A stretch of DNA of 64,000 nt from CBDDBX01 sp965225955 (GCA_965225955.1 CBDDBX010000006.1:104176-168175); one strand, 5' to 3'. Positions 41,681 through 51,394 are shown, counted from the first letter of the stretch. Numbers and translations are program-made. Notes: generated by a model from the letters alone, not told the origin.

Positions 41681-42199
41681 CTAAAAATCTATTCCTTTTA
41701 AAGCAGGAATTCCTTTCTGGTATGCATGTTTAATCTCTTTGACTTCAGAGACTGTATCTGAGAGCTCTATGAGAAAATCCGGTGCATTCCGGCCTGTCAG
41801 AACCAGACTGGTTGTTCCTCTCTTTTTTACGATATTTTCCAGATCTTCAGGTTTTATAAGGTTATGGAACAACACATTGTTTATCTCATCCATTACTATG
41901 AGATCGTAGATTTTTTCTTCAATAAGCCTGTTAACCAGTTTTAATCCCTTTGATGCCAGTTCTTCCTGTTCCCGCCTCTGCTCTTCACTGGTAAAAAATC
42001 CTGTTCCTACAGTTGCTACTTTTATACGGCTTTCTCCAAGATTTGCAAAGAAGTCTCTTTCAGAACTTTCCATTGAACCTTTCATGAACTGAATATAGGC
42101 AACCCGTCCTCCGGATCCCAGAGTTCTGACTACAGCACCGATTGCTGCTGATGTTTTGCCTTTTCCATTACCAGTATAAGTTAATACTAATCCTTCCAT
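41681..42199 (-). CDS. cobO: Cob(I)yrinic acid a,c-diamide adenosyltransferase (CobO/CobA/BtuR type)
   Basis: 172 residues. A Walker A-like TYTGNGKGKTSAAIG, GRVAYIQFMKG, and VMDEINNV, the standard block set of the CobA/BtuR family that adenosylates the corrinoid cobalt. It is the first gene of the cobamide unit transcribed left. No cobalamin riboswitch can be recognised upstream in the small gap (42200-42243). Confidence 0.93.
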   Translation of the reverse strand: MEGLVLTYTGNGKGKTSAAIGAVVRTLGSGGRVAYIQFMKGSMESSERDFFANLGESRIKVATVGTGFFTSEEQRREQEELASKGLKLVNRLIEEKIYDLIVMDEINNVLFHNLIKPEDLENIVKKRGTTSLVLTGRNAPDFLIELSDTVSEVKEIKHAYQKGIPALKGIDF

Positions 42200-42243
42200 T
42201 TTCTGAGTATCTCATTTAAATTTTACTCAGTCAAGACAGCTTT

Positions 42244-43101
42244 TTAATGATACTGGAATATAAAAAGTACCTGCAGATTCGGGTTCGGAAAATCGTGAGG
42301 AAGTGCCATAAAGGGCACACTTCCTGTGAGAGCTGCAACTGCTGCTCTGTCGTATGCATCAACGCCGGAACTTTTACGGATTCTCAGAGCAGATAACCTG
42401 CCATCAGGTTCAATGGCAGCAAATATAGTTACACTTCCTCTGACTCCCAGTTTGACAGCTTCAGGAGTGAACCAGTTTTTCTTAATTCTGTAAACTGTTC
42501 TTCTGGCCCAGGGAGTAATATCGTATCCATCCAGATTAAGGAAAGCAGCTCCACCATGAGCAACAACACCATCTCCGGTTTTAGAGAAAAAGCCTTTATT
42601 ACCACTGAACTGAACTTCATCATCCCCACTGGAATGAGACTGACTTTGTGGTTTTTTCCTTTTAAAATCTTTTTTAATTACTTCTCTGGCAATGTCATTG
42701 TTAAAAAGAAGATTGTTATTATTTTCCTTTATTCTTTTCTCTACTTCTTCTGCTATCTCTTCAGCTCTGCTATCTTCTATCTGTACAGGTTCTGCCTGCT
42801 CCTTTACTGCAGGTATCTGATCAGCTCTTCCTTCTCCACCTTTTAAAGCTCTCTTATCTCCGCCACCCTCCGGTGATTCGATTTTAAATGGTTTCACCAC
42901 CACTCTTCTCATTTTTGTTTTTGGTACTGATATCTGTGGTGCTGCCTTAACTGCAGGAGCAAAAATTTTTTCCGGACTCTGCAATTCCACATTTCTTATT
43001 TCAGGTGTATTCTGCTGTGGTATTTCTGTCTTTACGCTCATCATGAACATAAAAAGAAGGCAATGGATTACCATTGACAAAAGAAAAAAACTCTTTCTCA
43101 T
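42244..43101 (-). CDS. TonB-family energy transducer
   Basis: 285 residues. Short N-terminal TM (about 5-20), a long charged/Pro-containing middle, and a C-terminal TonB domain (VRGSVTIFAAIEPDGRLSALRIRKSSG, YDRAAVAALTGSVPF), which contacts outer-membrane receptors. Placed inside a cobalamin gene cluster, it may power corrinoid import, but no TonB-dependent receptor is present here. Same strand as cobO and just upstream of it. Confidence 0.82.
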   Translation of the reverse strand: MRKSFFLLSMVIHCLLFMFMMSVKTEIPQQNTPEIRNVELQSPEKIFAPAVKAAPQISVPKTKMRRVVVKPFKIESPEGGGDKRALKGGEGRADQIPAVKEQAEPVQIEDSRAEEIAEEVEKRIKENNNNLLFNNDIAREVIKKDFKRKKPQSQSHSSGDDEVQFSGNKGFFSKTGDGVVAHGGAAFLNLDGYDITPWARRTVYRIKKNWFTPEAVKLGVRGSVTIFAAIEPDGRLSALRIRKSSGVDAYDRAAVAALTGSVPFMALPHDFPNPNLQVLFIFQYH

Positions 43102-43269
43102 TTAATCTCCAGTTTTACCATCAAACTGCTATGACGCATTATACTCCTTTTTAGTTTCTTTGACATCATCTTATACCATAGAAATCTATATTGCTCTAAT
43201 TTGAGAAATATACACTATAGATTGCATTCAGATCTTCCAATATCAGTTGTTTGCAGTTATTATAGTTAG

Positions 43270-44010
43270 ATGAAAACTTTCCTTGCAGCACTCTCTTTTT
43301 TTACAAGAATTCCTGTAAAAAAGCAGCTGAAAACCAGTCACTTTTCACAAGCTACCGGGATGCTTCCTCTTATCGGATATATAGTCGGGGCTGTATGGGG
43401 ATTTTCTACACTTATTTTATCAGATTATATTAATTCTGATTTTTCCATTATAGCAAGCATTTTTTCAGCTGTTCTTTTAACAGGCGCACTTCATGAGGAT
43501 GGATTTGCTGATTGCTGTGACGGGTTTGGAGGCGGATATACAAAAGAGAGAATTCTTTCCATTATGAAAGATTCTTCTACAGGTGTTTATGGAGCCATTG
43601 GTCTGATATTCATTTTTCTTTCACGCTACACTCTTATTTCCAGTCTGAATATTACTTATATTGCAGAATATCTTGTTGCTGTATCAGTTATTTCAAGAAT
43701 AGCTCCTGTTATAATAACTTCAGTTCTTGAATATTCTACAACAGATAAGAGTAAATCACGGTATGTTTCGGACAAGCTCCCTTTAAAACTTAGATTTTTC
43801 TCTTTTTTGAGTGTAGTACCACTTATTCTTATTCTGGATTTTAGACTTGTATCTCTACTTCTGGCTTCTGTTATATGCCTCTCCTTCATATTCTCTTTAT
43901 ACATTAAGAAGAGAATTCAGGGATTTACAGGTGATACTCTTGGGGCATCAATTATTTTGTCAGAAATTCTATCTTTTCTCCTTATATCTGTTTATTCAGG
44001 AAAATTATGA
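43270..44010 (+). CDS. cobS: Adenosylcobinamide-GDP ribazoletransferase (cobalamin synthase CobS)
   Basis: 246 residues, polytopic membrane enzyme joining alpha-ribazole and adenosylcobinamide-GDP. Seen: FFTRIPVKK near the start, and GALHEDGFADCCDGFGGGYTKERILSIMKDSSTGVYG in two parts, the family catalytic block with Asp residues. Start ATG lacks a ribosome-binding site but is preceded by a TATAGT-like -10 three bases upstream, so the message could be leaderless; this is unproven. Divergent from the TonB-like gene; overlaps cobC by ATGA. Confidence 0.92.
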   Translation: MKTFLAALSFFTRIPVKKQLKTSHFSQATGMLPLIGYIVGAVWGFSTLILSDYINSDFSIIASIFSAVLLTGALHEDGFADCCDGFGGGYTKERILSIMKDSSTGVYGAIGLIFIFLSRYTLISSLNITYIAEYLVAVSVISRIAPVIITSVLEYSTTDKSKSRYVSDKLPLKLRFFSFLSVVPLILILDFRLVSLLLASVICLSFIFSLYIKKRIQGFTGDTLGASIILSEILSFLLISVYSGKL

Positions 44011-44570
44011 AAAAAGTATATATAATCCGTCATACCACTCCAGCTGTTCCTCCTGGTACATGTTATGGAATTTCTGATCTGGACCTTATCGATTCATGGC
44101 AGGATGAGGCTTCTTTAATATCTGATTTAATTACCGACATGCCAGATCAGATTTATTCCAGTCCTCTTAGAAGATGTACTCAGCTTGCTTCTTTTCTATC
44201 AGATAGAGTTATTACTACAGACTCTTTAATTGAGATGAACTTTGGAAAATGGGAAATGCAGAACTGGTCCCGGCTTCCGGATCATGAAACGGCTCCGTTT
44301 TATGCAGATTATGTTAATACACCACCTCCTGAAGGTGAAAGTTTTGCAATGCTTAAAGACAGAGTAGTCGGATTCTGGAACAGTATTATCGGTTATTCTG
44401 AACAGAATATAGGTATAGTAACCCATGCAGGAGTTATTCGTGCTATTCTTTCACATCTCCTTGATTTACCTCTTAAAAATAGCTTTTCAATAGAATTAAG
44501 CTATTCTTCTGTTATTCTATGTACACAGACTGCAAAAAATCTGTATAATATTAGATTCCTAAAAACATGA
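44007..44570 (+). CDS. cobC: Alpha-ribazole phosphatase CobC (histidine phosphatase family)
   Basis: 187 residues. Phosphohistidine motif YIIRHTTP at the start, SSPLRRC, and the second catalytic His in IGIVTHAGVIRAI. Removes phosphate from alpha-ribazole-5'-P (or adenosylcobalamin-5'-P). Coupled to cobS by the ATGA overlap. A generic phosphatase role cannot be excluded, but the context settles the cobamide function. Confidence 0.87.
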   Translation: MKKVYIIRHTTPAVPPGTCYGISDLDLIDSWQDEASLISDLITDMPDQIYSSPLRRCTQLASFLSDRVITTDSLIEMNFGKWEMQNWSRLPDHETAPFYADYVNTPPPEGESFAMLKDRVVGFWNSIIGYSEQNIGIVTHAGVIRAILSHLLDLPLKNSFSIELSYSSVILCTQTAKNLYNIRFLKT

Positions 44571-44619
44571 TTTTTTTCTACTTATCTATTAAAATATTCA
44601 GATAGAAGAGGAGTTTGAT

Positions 44620-45300
44620 ATGAAATTAACCCCAAGAATGGAAGATGTCGTTCTCGCACTCTGGGAACTTGAAAAGAAAAAGAAAGTTGTACGGGTAAAA
44701 GATCTCGAGACCTTTTTTGGTATTAAAACATCTTCAGTTATAGATTTTATCAGAGCTCTGAAGAAGAGAGAGCTTGTGAACCATGAAAAATATGGATATA
44801 TTGAGCTTACTGATAGTGGAATCAGACAGGCTGAGATAATTAACACAAAGCGATCAATACTTAAGAAATTCTTTTCAGAAGTTCTCATTCTCGATCCTGC
44901 TTCTGCAGAACTTGAAGCTTGTGCTTTTGAACACTACATTAAAAATGAGACTCTTAAATATATTGAAATAATGACCTCATTTTTCTCTGACTACTCAATT
45001 GGTGATCGTAAAATCAAGGATTTATATCTGGATTATGCAATTTCCAAAGGAACTGTTACTGATAAAAGTGCTGTTGAATTATCAGTTGTTGACCCTGGTA
45101 CAAAGGGCAGAATAGTAAAAATCAATGCATCAAAACAGAAAGCTGATATATTTTCAGAACTTGGATTTGCCATTGGCGAGGAGATTCTCCTTGAATCTAT
45201 TTCTCCTCTTGGAGATCCGTTGAACATTGTTGTTAATGGTGTAACGGTTCATTTAAGCAAGCAGGATGCACAGTTAATCGTTATTGTTCCGGAGCAGTGA
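44620..45300 (+). CDS. DtxR/MntR-family metal-dependent regulator with FeoA-like domain
   Basis: 226 residues. N-terminal winged helix (MEDVVLALWELEKKKKVVRVKDLET, in a wHTH), central dimerisation helix region, and a C-terminal FeoA/SH3-like domain (VDPGTKGRIVKINASKQKADIFSELGFAIGEEI in pieces, ending VHLSKQDAQLIVI). Binds Fe2+ or Mn2+ and represses metal genes. Strong ribosome-binding site AGAGGAG. Coupled with the membrane-protein gene downstream (stop overlaps the next start). Confidence 0.88.
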   Translation: MKLTPRMEDVVLALWELEKKKKVVRVKDLETFFGIKTSSVIDFIRALKKRELVNHEKYGYIELTDSGIRQAEIINTKRSILKKFFSEVLILDPASAELEACAFEHYIKNETLKYIEIMTSFFSDYSIGDRKIKDLYLDYAISKGTVTDKSAVELSVVDPGTKGRIVKINASKQKADIFSELGFAIGEEILLESISPLGDPLNIVVNGVTVHLSKQDAQLIVIVPEQ

Positions 45301-46169
45301 TGAAAAAAAAACTTACCAATATTTCTCTATGGATACTTGCTGTTGTACTTACAATTGCTATCTCATATTATCAGAAATCCACTGGCCCGACATGGCCTGT
45401 TAAAATATCAGTTTCTGATAATGGAGAAGTATTGAAGAGTAAGTTACTGAGGAGCTATACAACTGGGAAAGACCTGCCTGTAAACATTAATGCAGGAAAT
45501 TCCGGATTAAGCGGGTCTCTTAAATTCAGAAGATATGGGACTGATGAAGTTTATACCAGTAATGACCTTATAAGCAAAGACGGTATCCTTAAAGCCTCTA
45601 TTCCTTCTCAACCTCCTGCAGGAAAAGTTGAATATATTATAGAACTCTTCGACAAATCAGGAGAGCAGATTAATTTAGGAATTGATCAACCTGTAGTTGC
45701 AAGATTTAAAGGAGAGGTTTCACCGGTTATACTTATTTTTCACATATTATTCATGTTCGCTGGTGTAATGCTTGCAATAAAGACCCTCATAAACTGTATT
45801 ATTCCTGGTTTTAACTATGAAAAATTACTATACTGGACTTTTGGCTCCATTTTTATAGGTGGAATAATATTTGGTCCTATAGTTCAGAAAAGTGCTTTTG
45901 GTGATTACTGGACAGGCTTTCCTTTTGGCACTGATCTTACAGACAATAAAGTTCTTATTTCCCTTGTTATCTGGGGAATCGCTATCTACTTTAAAAAAAG
46001 GCGGGCAGTCGTTATTGTTTCTGCTCTATTCATGCTCTTTATCTATTTTATTCCTCACTCTGTGATGGGTTCTGAACTTGATTACAAGACCGGAAAAATG
46101 AAAAATAAATTTTCTCATCTGATTTTAAAAGATTATGAAAAACCTGATACCTGTAAGATCAGGTGTTAG
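45300..46169 (+). CDS. Membrane protein of unknown function downstream of DtxR-type regulator
   Basis: 289 residues. Membrane anchor near the N-terminus (about 8-24), an extracytoplasmic beta-rich domain (about 30-140), then four to five TM segments. I chose ATG at 45300 with GGAG five bases upstream; a GTG at 45297 also exists. I do not recognise the family. Its coupling with a metal-responsive regulator and a porin suggests a metal or small-molecule envelope function. The cytoplasmic C-terminus ends CKIRC with two Cys. Confidence 0.72.
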   Translation: MKKKLTNISLWILAVVLTIAISYYQKSTGPTWPVKISVSDNGEVLKSKLLRSYTTGKDLPVNINAGNSGLSGSLKFRRYGTDEVYTSNDLISKDGILKASIPSQPPAGKVEYIIELFDKSGEQINLGIDQPVVARFKGEVSPVILIFHILFMFAGVMLAIKTLINCIIPGFNYEKLLYWTFGSIFIGGIIFGPIVQKSAFGDYWTGFPFGTDLTDNKVLISLVIWGIAIYFKKRRAVVIVSALFMLFIYFIPHSVMGSELDYKTGKMKNKFSHLILKDYEKPDTCKIRC

Positions 46170-46203
46170 TGTGTTTTCGTAACATATACATTTTGGAGTT
46201 GAC

Positions 46204-47484
46204 ATGTTAAGAACATTTCTTATTTTACTATTAATGGTTTTTTCTCCGTTTTGTTCTGAAGCGGAAGAAAAGGATTCAAAACTTAAATTAGGCTTAACTC
46301 ACAGAACAAGATTTGTTTCATGGGATAATGCAGTAAATCTTAAGGAAAACAGTACCTCTTTTGCTTTTACAAGGCATAGAACCTCATTTAACCTGAGCTA
46401 TAAGTTATCAAAAAAGAGTTCTGTATATTTCAAGCTAACCAACGAGTTTAGAAATTACCTTTCTCCCAAAAATCGTAAATTCGATTTTAATGAGTTATTT
46501 ATTGATAACCTCTATGTTGACCTGAAGGGTGTATTTAATCTGCCTCTGGATTTGCGGTTAGGTAGACAGAATCTTATTTTCGGTGAAGGTTTTCTAATGA
46601 TGGACGGACAACCGTTAACTGGTTCCAGATCTATATTCTTTGATGCTCTCAGAGCAACCTGGAACTTCAGTAAAAGCGCAAAGCTTACTTTCTTTGCTGG
46701 TTATGTTCCTAAAAGTGACAGCTATTCACCAATTATCAATAAAAAAGATCAGCCTTTGAACGAACAGGATCAGTTGGCATCAGGCCTCTATTTTGAAGGC
46801 AATAAGAACAGCTTCAAATATGATATCTACTTTATAAGAAAAGATACAAAAGATAATAACGAATTTCCTGTTGAAAAGAAGATTAATACTGCAGGTTTCA
46901 GAATAGATACCCCGGTATCTTTCATTGATAATCTGAATTATACACTGGAGTTTGCCTTCCAGCAGGGAAAACTTGGAGATGAGGATCATCAGTCAAAAGG
47001 TGGTTATACTTATCTTACATACAAACTACCGAAAGTTAAGTTTATTGACTATATTAAAGCTGGATTTATCTATCTTGAAGGAGATAACGCTTCAACTTCC
47101 AGAAATGAAGGATGGGATCCTCTTTTCAGCAGATGGCCAATCTGGAGTGAATCTTATATCTATACTCTTATTGAAGAAAATGGTGTTGGTTACTGGTCAA
47201 ACCTTAAGAACTATTACCTTACAGTTAAGTTCGATATCTCAACTAAGTATGCTCTTGAAGGTTCAGTTATGTATATGGAATCTGATAAACCAAATGTCAA
47301 TCACCCCTTTCCCGGTGGAGCAGGTAAGAAAAGAGGTAATCTTTATAAGCTGAAGTTCCTCATGAAACTAAATAAACACCTGAATTCCCATATTCTCTGG
47401 GAATATTTCGATCCAGGTGATTTCTATAGTGCTAAATCTGAACCTTATAACTGGCTCAGATTTGAACTTTTCTGGAGATTTTAA
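46204..47484 (+). CDS. Outer-membrane beta-barrel porin (alginate-export/AlgE-like)
   Basis: 426 residues with a signal peptide (MLRTFLILLLMVFSPFCSEA) and alternating amphipathic strands of an outer-membrane barrel. The LGRQNLIFGEGFLMMDG and FDALRATWNF blocks resemble the alginate export (AlgE-type) family, and the final residues WLRFELFWRF end in Phe, as Bam substrates do. Likely a substrate-specific porin; its ligand is unknown. Follows the membrane-protein gene by 34 bases. Ends directly at the NupC gene stop from the other strand. Confidence 0.8.
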   Translation: MLRTFLILLLMVFSPFCSEAEEKDSKLKLGLTHRTRFVSWDNAVNLKENSTSFAFTRHRTSFNLSYKLSKKSSVYFKLTNEFRNYLSPKNRKFDFNELFIDNLYVDLKGVFNLPLDLRLGRQNLIFGEGFLMMDGQPLTGSRSIFFDALRATWNFSKSAKLTFFAGYVPKSDSYSPIINKKDQPLNEQDQLASGLYFEGNKNSFKYDIYFIRKDTKDNNEFPVEKKINTAGFRIDTPVSFIDNLNYTLEFAFQQGKLGDEDHQSKGGYTYLTYKLPKVKFIDYIKAGFIYLEGDNASTSRNEGWDPLFSRWPIWSESYIYTLIEENGVGYWSNLKNYYLTVKFDISTKYALEGSVMYMESDKPNVNHPFPGGAGKKRGNLYKLKFLMKLNKHLNSHILWEYFDPGDFYSAKSEPYNWLRFELFWRF

Positions 47485-48828
47485 TTAAGTCAGCAGCATT
47501 CCAGCGAGTGTTGCTGTCAGAAGAGTAACCAGGGCTCCTCCGAGAACGGCTTTCAATCCGAGAGCTGCAAGATCTTTCTTTCTCTCAGGAGCCATTGGAG
47601 CTATCCCCCCTATCTGAATTGCAATTGATGAGAAGTTAGCAAAACCACAAAGGGCATATGTTGACATTATGATCCCTTTTTCAGTTAGCATTCCTTTTTT
47701 TATAAGACCTACCAGATCAACATAAGCTACAAATTCATTCAGAACTATCTTTGTTCCAAAAAGACTACCAAAATGGAGGGCATCCTGTGCAGGAACGCCA
47801 ATTCCAATTGCTATATATTTAAGAATCAGACCAAGAACCAGCTGCATTGAGAATTCGTGTCCATACGTCTCTTTAAGCCACTCATTTACTCCGAGAATAC
47901 TTCCGGCTTCAGTGAAGAGGAAATTTACAAGGTTTATCAATGCAATGAACACAAGAAGCATAGCACCGACATTCAGTGCCAGTTTGAGTCCATCTGATAC
48001 TCCATTTGCAGCAGCTTCTATGACATTTGAAGCATTTTTCTCTACTTTTACACTTACTTTACCAAGAGTTTTTGGAGTCAGGGTTTCAGGAAAGAGTATT
48101 TTTGATATTACAATTGAAGCAGGAGCAGCCATAACACTTGCAGTAATAAGATGAACTGCAAACTGTACCATCGCTTCATCTATGCCTATTCCCTTGATTT
48201 CTGACCATGCTTTACCAAGTATCTGTACATATGTTGCCATAACACCACCGGCAACTGTTGCCATGCCGCCAACCATTATAGTAAGCAACTCTGATTTAGT
48301 CATTGTACTAATAAATGGTCTGATCAGAATAGGAGCTTCTGTCTGGCCTACAAATATATTCGCTGTGTTTGACAGAGATTCTGCTCCGCTTGTGCCAAGA
48401 AGTCTTGCCATAATTGCTGCCATGAATTTTACAACTTTCTGCAATACTCCAAGATAATACAGAATAGCCGTAAGTGAGGCAAAGAATATTATTGTCGGTA
48501 GCACCTGAAAAGCAAAAAAGAAGCCCATCGAACCATCTGTTCCCTGGGGTATTGCCAGACTTCCAAAAATAAACTGAGAGCCTGAAGCAACGAAATTCAG
48601 CAATTTCACAACGCCATTCCCCATCCAGTCCAGTACCATCTTTGGAAATCCGAAAGGCATAAATACATCTTTGAGCCTTTCACCATAAATTATCAGTGAA
48701 GCAAAGAACAGCTGTATTAGCAATCCGTTGATTACCAGCTTTTTACTTATCTTTCTGCGATTATTGGAAAACAGCACTGCTATAGCAATGATCAGCAGAA
48801 TCCCCAGTATTCCTCTTATTACATCCAT
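47485..48828 (-). CDS. NupC-family concentrative nucleoside transporter
   Basis: 447 residues, 10 or so TM segments with CNT signatures: QTEAPILIRPFI, LTIMVGGMATVAGGVMA, and CGFANFSSIAIQIGGIAPMAP at the C-terminal side. Proton or sodium-coupled uptake of nucleosides. Feeds adenosine deaminase, phosphoribosyltransferase and uridine kinase, which lie immediately upstream on the same strand. Confidence 0.92.
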   Translation of the reverse strand: MDVIRGILGILLIIAIAVLFSNNRRKISKKLVINGLLIQLFFASLIIYGERLKDVFMPFGFPKMVLDWMGNGVVKLLNFVASGSQFIFGSLAIPQGTDGSMGFFFAFQVLPTIIFFASLTAILYYLGVLQKVVKFMAAIMARLLGTSGAESLSNTANIFVGQTEAPILIRPFISTMTKSELLTIMVGGMATVAGGVMATYVQILGKAWSEIKGIGIDEAMVQFAVHLITASVMAAPASIVISKILFPETLTPKTLGKVSVKVEKNASNVIEAAANGVSDGLKLALNVGAMLLVFIALINLVNFLFTEAGSILGVNEWLKETYGHEFSMQLVLGLILKYIAIGIGVPAQDALHFGSLFGTKIVLNEFVAYVDLVGLIKKGMLTEKGIIMSTYALCGFANFSSIAIQIGGIAPMAPERKKDLAALGLKAVLGGALVTLLTATLAGMLLT

Positions 48829-49009
48829 TTGTCAACTCCGTTTTGCTATGAAATCAATCCACTTTGATCAATAAATAAGGTTTTCTAATCTATTTCTCCG
48901 GATTTTGCAATCAAACATCTTAATATATTTATTTTTTTGAATCAAATTTATCAGCCGGACTTATGCTGAATCATTTTCAAATAACATCTATTAAACAAAT
49001 ATTATCAGA

Positions 49010-50221
49010 TTATTTTTTATATGCTGCTTCAATCTTATCGTAATAATCTATGACAGATCTCACATATTTTCTTTTCTTAAGATATGAACCATGGAAAAAG
49101 CTTCTTTTAAACCCGTAGATTATTATATCTTTTAACTCTTTTGATGTCAGGTTAAATGCTTCCACTGCTTTAAAGACTTCATCTGTAACTGTAGTTCTGG
49201 AAACAGTTCTATTGTCCGTACAAAGAGTCATGGAAATTCTTTTATCTCTCATCTTTCCAAAAGGATGCTCTTCTATTTTTTTTATATCCGGATTGGTCTG
49301 AAGATTTGATGTAAGACATATTTCAAGAGTTACTCTTCTATCGCTTATATATTCAGCCAGATTCTCTACATATGCTTTCTTATTTTCAACACTTTTCCCG
49401 GTGATCATCTCATAATCGAAAAGATGCACCCCATGTCCGATTCTATCTGCATGAAGATCTGTTATTGCCTGAAATATACTTTCCGGACCATATGCTTCAC
49501 CAGCATGAACTGTTTTCTTTATAAAGTTTTTATGTGCGAGGCTATAAGCAGGCTGATGATCTTCTGCAGGATATCCATATTCCATTCCTGCAAGATCAAA
49601 ACCAACTATAGGGATATCTTCTCTGCTTTTAAGATCTATTGCTGCTTTTACGAGTTCCTGTGATGCAAGTGAGAATATCCATTTTTTCTCTGAGTAGCTA
49701 TGAACATCAAGAATCTTGTCAAAGTACTTTGAGAAGCCATAATCAAACATTCTCATTGCACAGAGTATTATGCCGTAACAGAATTCAGGTTCACTGCTGC
49801 TTACTACTTCTTCTCTCGAATTATGCTCACTGGCAGCTCTCTTTAAGCCTCTGTCCACTGCATTTATAACTTCAACAAAGTTTGTTGTTTCTGTAATATG
49901 CAGCTGAGGAGCAAATCTTACTTCTATATACCTTACTCCTTCCTCTATATTATCAATGGCAAGTTCGTAGGCAACTCTTTCCAGAGATTCCGGATCCTGC
50001 AATACAGAACATGTATAAGCAAAACCGTGCAGATATTCCCCCAGATCTCTGTATTTTTCTTTAAATACCTTTTCTTTAAGTTCCTCTTCAGTATATGCAG
50101 GTAATTCAATTCCTTTTTCTTTAGCAAGTTCTATAAGTGTGCTTATCCGGAGTGAACCATCAAGATGAAGATGGAGATCGGTTTTAGGTATCTTACTTAT
50201 AAAATCCTTTGTAAGTTTCAT
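49010..50221 (-). CDS. Adenosine deaminase
   Basis: 403 residues, longer than the usual 330-350 because of insertions near the start and end. Seen: zinc ligands in DLHLHLDGSLR, KKTVHAGEAYGPESI (catalytic Glu), RIGHGVHLF and TLCTDNRTVSRT, where the Asp matches the catalytic Asp. Converts adenosine to inosine. ATGA overlap with the downstream phosphoribosyltransferase. A related AMP- or adenine-deaminase specificity is possible but less likely. Confidence 0.85.
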   Translation of the reverse strand: MKLTKDFISKIPKTDLHLHLDGSLRISTLIELAKEKGIELPAYTEEELKEKVFKEKYRDLGEYLHGFAYTCSVLQDPESLERVAYELAIDNIEEGVRYIEVRFAPQLHITETTNFVEVINAVDRGLKRAASEHNSREEVVSSSEPEFCYGIILCAMRMFDYGFSKYFDKILDVHSYSEKKWIFSLASQELVKAAIDLKSREDIPIVGFDLAGMEYGYPAEDHQPAYSLAHKNFIKKTVHAGEAYGPESIFQAITDLHADRIGHGVHLFDYEMITGKSVENKKAYVENLAEYISDRRVTLEICLTSNLQTNPDIKKIEEHPFGKMRDKRISMTLCTDNRTVSRTTVTDEVFKAVEAFNLTSKELKDIIIYGFKRSFFHGSYLKKRKYVRSVIDYYDKIEAAYKK

Positions 50222-50772
50222 TTTTTCTCCTCAAGAACTCTTCTCATAACTGGCTTATTCTGCAGAATCTCTTCTTCAGTAAGGCCGGTAAGTTCATGTG
50301 GGAATACGAGCCATTTATCTGTTTCATAAAGGTAATAATCCGGCACTCTCTTTGTTTTGTTATTTCCTGGTTTATAATATGGTGTAGCAATTCTTACTTC
50401 CGGATAATTTTTTCTGGCTCTTCCAAGAAGTTTTTCCAGAACTGCATCAATACTTAAACCACTGTCATATACGTCATCAATAATCAGTAGTTTATCTTCA
50501 GAATTTATTTTTTTTACAATATAGTCAAGGCCATGCACTTTTATATATTTTGATCTCTTATCTATTCCATCATATGAGGATGTTCTTATAGATATATGGT
50601 CTGTTTTAATTCCTTTATACTCAAAAAGTTCCTGTATTGCAATTCCAACAGGAGTTCCGCCTCTCCATACTCCAACTATAAAATCCGGTTCGAATCCGCT
50701 TTCAAGAACTTTAAATCCTAATCTGAAAGAATCTTCCAGAAGTTTTTCTGAATTTATATACTGTTTAGACAT
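50218..50772 (-). CDS. Hypoxanthine/xanthine phosphoribosyltransferase-like protein
   Basis: 184 residues from the ATG at 50772 (GGAGGG seven bases upstream), not from 50787, which lacks a site. The PRPP-binding motif LLIIDDVYDSGLS is canonical for type I PRTases, and the N-terminal VGVWRGGTPVGI fits hypoxanthine/xanthine/guanine enzymes. The salvage of inosine's base product would be consistent, though a purine nucleoside phosphorylase is not visible here. Neighbours: adenosine deaminase and uridine kinase. Confidence 0.85.
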   Translation of the reverse strand: MSKQYINSEKLLEDSFRLGFKVLESGFEPDFIVGVWRGGTPVGIAIQELFEYKGIKTDHISIRTSSYDGIDKRSKYIKVHGLDYIVKKINSEDKLLIIDDVYDSGLSIDAVLEKLLGRARKNYPEVRIATPYYKPGNNKTKRVPDYYLYETDKWLVFPHELTGLTEEEILQNKPVMRRVLEEKK

Positions 50773-51394
50773 TACTCTTCCCTCCACTCATCCTATCTCT
50801 TATAACTGATACAAGCATTTTGGTTGAAACCTTATTATGACCTTCCGGTATTATTACATCTGCATACCTTCTGCTTGGCTCAACAAAGTGCCTGTGCATA
50901 GGTCTTACTGTACTTGTATACTGCTCAATTACAGAATCCATTGTGCGTCCACGATCGGAAATATCTCTCTGCAAACGTCTTATAAACCTGAGATCACTTT
51001 CAGTATCAACAAAAATTTTAACATCCATCAGATCTCTGAGACTTTTTTCAACATAGAGCAGTATTCCATCTATAATTATAATATCTCTTGGTTTCTTAAG
51101 ATCACCTTCTACCATTCTTTTATGGTTCTTATAATCATATTTTGGAGCTGTTATATCCTTACCTTCAATCAACTCATTAACGTGTTTTACAAGTAACGAT
51201 GTTTCAAGTGAATCCGGATGATCATAATTCATCTTTTTTCTTTCATCAAAATCAAGATCACTATCTTTATAGTATGAATCATGCTGTAGCAACACTACAT
51301 TATCTGCGCCAACTTCCTTAAGAATAAACTGAATAATTGTTGTTTTACCAGCGCCGCTGCCTCCAGCTACACCAATAACAAGGGGTTTAGTCAT
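50765..51394 (-). CDS. udk: Uridine kinase Udk
   Basis: 209 residues. Walker A GVAGGSGAGKTT, HDSYYKDSD, YDHPDSLE, the ADVIIPEGHNK end, and IFVDTESDLRFIRRLQRD, all diagnostic of uridine/cytidine kinase. I prefer the ATG at 51394 (MTKPLVIG), overlapping kdsB by eight bases; the ATG at 51403 is an alternative. Salvages uridine and cytidine supplied by NupC. Confidence 0.93.
   Translation of the reverse strand: MTKPLVIGVAGGSGAGKTTIIQFILKEVGADNVVLLQHDSYYKDSDLDFDERKKMNYDHPDSLETSLLVKHVNELIEGKDITAPKYDYKNHKRMVEGDLKKPRDIIIIDGILLYVEKSLRDLMDVKIFVDTESDLRFIRRLQRDISDRGRTMDSVIEQYTSTVRPMHRHFVEPSRRYADVIIPEGHNKVSTKMLVSVIRDRMSGGKSNV

Noticed and set aside
44575..44605. Palindrome TATCT...AGATA before the DtxR-type gene as its own operator
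   Set aside because: Too imperfect and too AT-rich to separate from chance.
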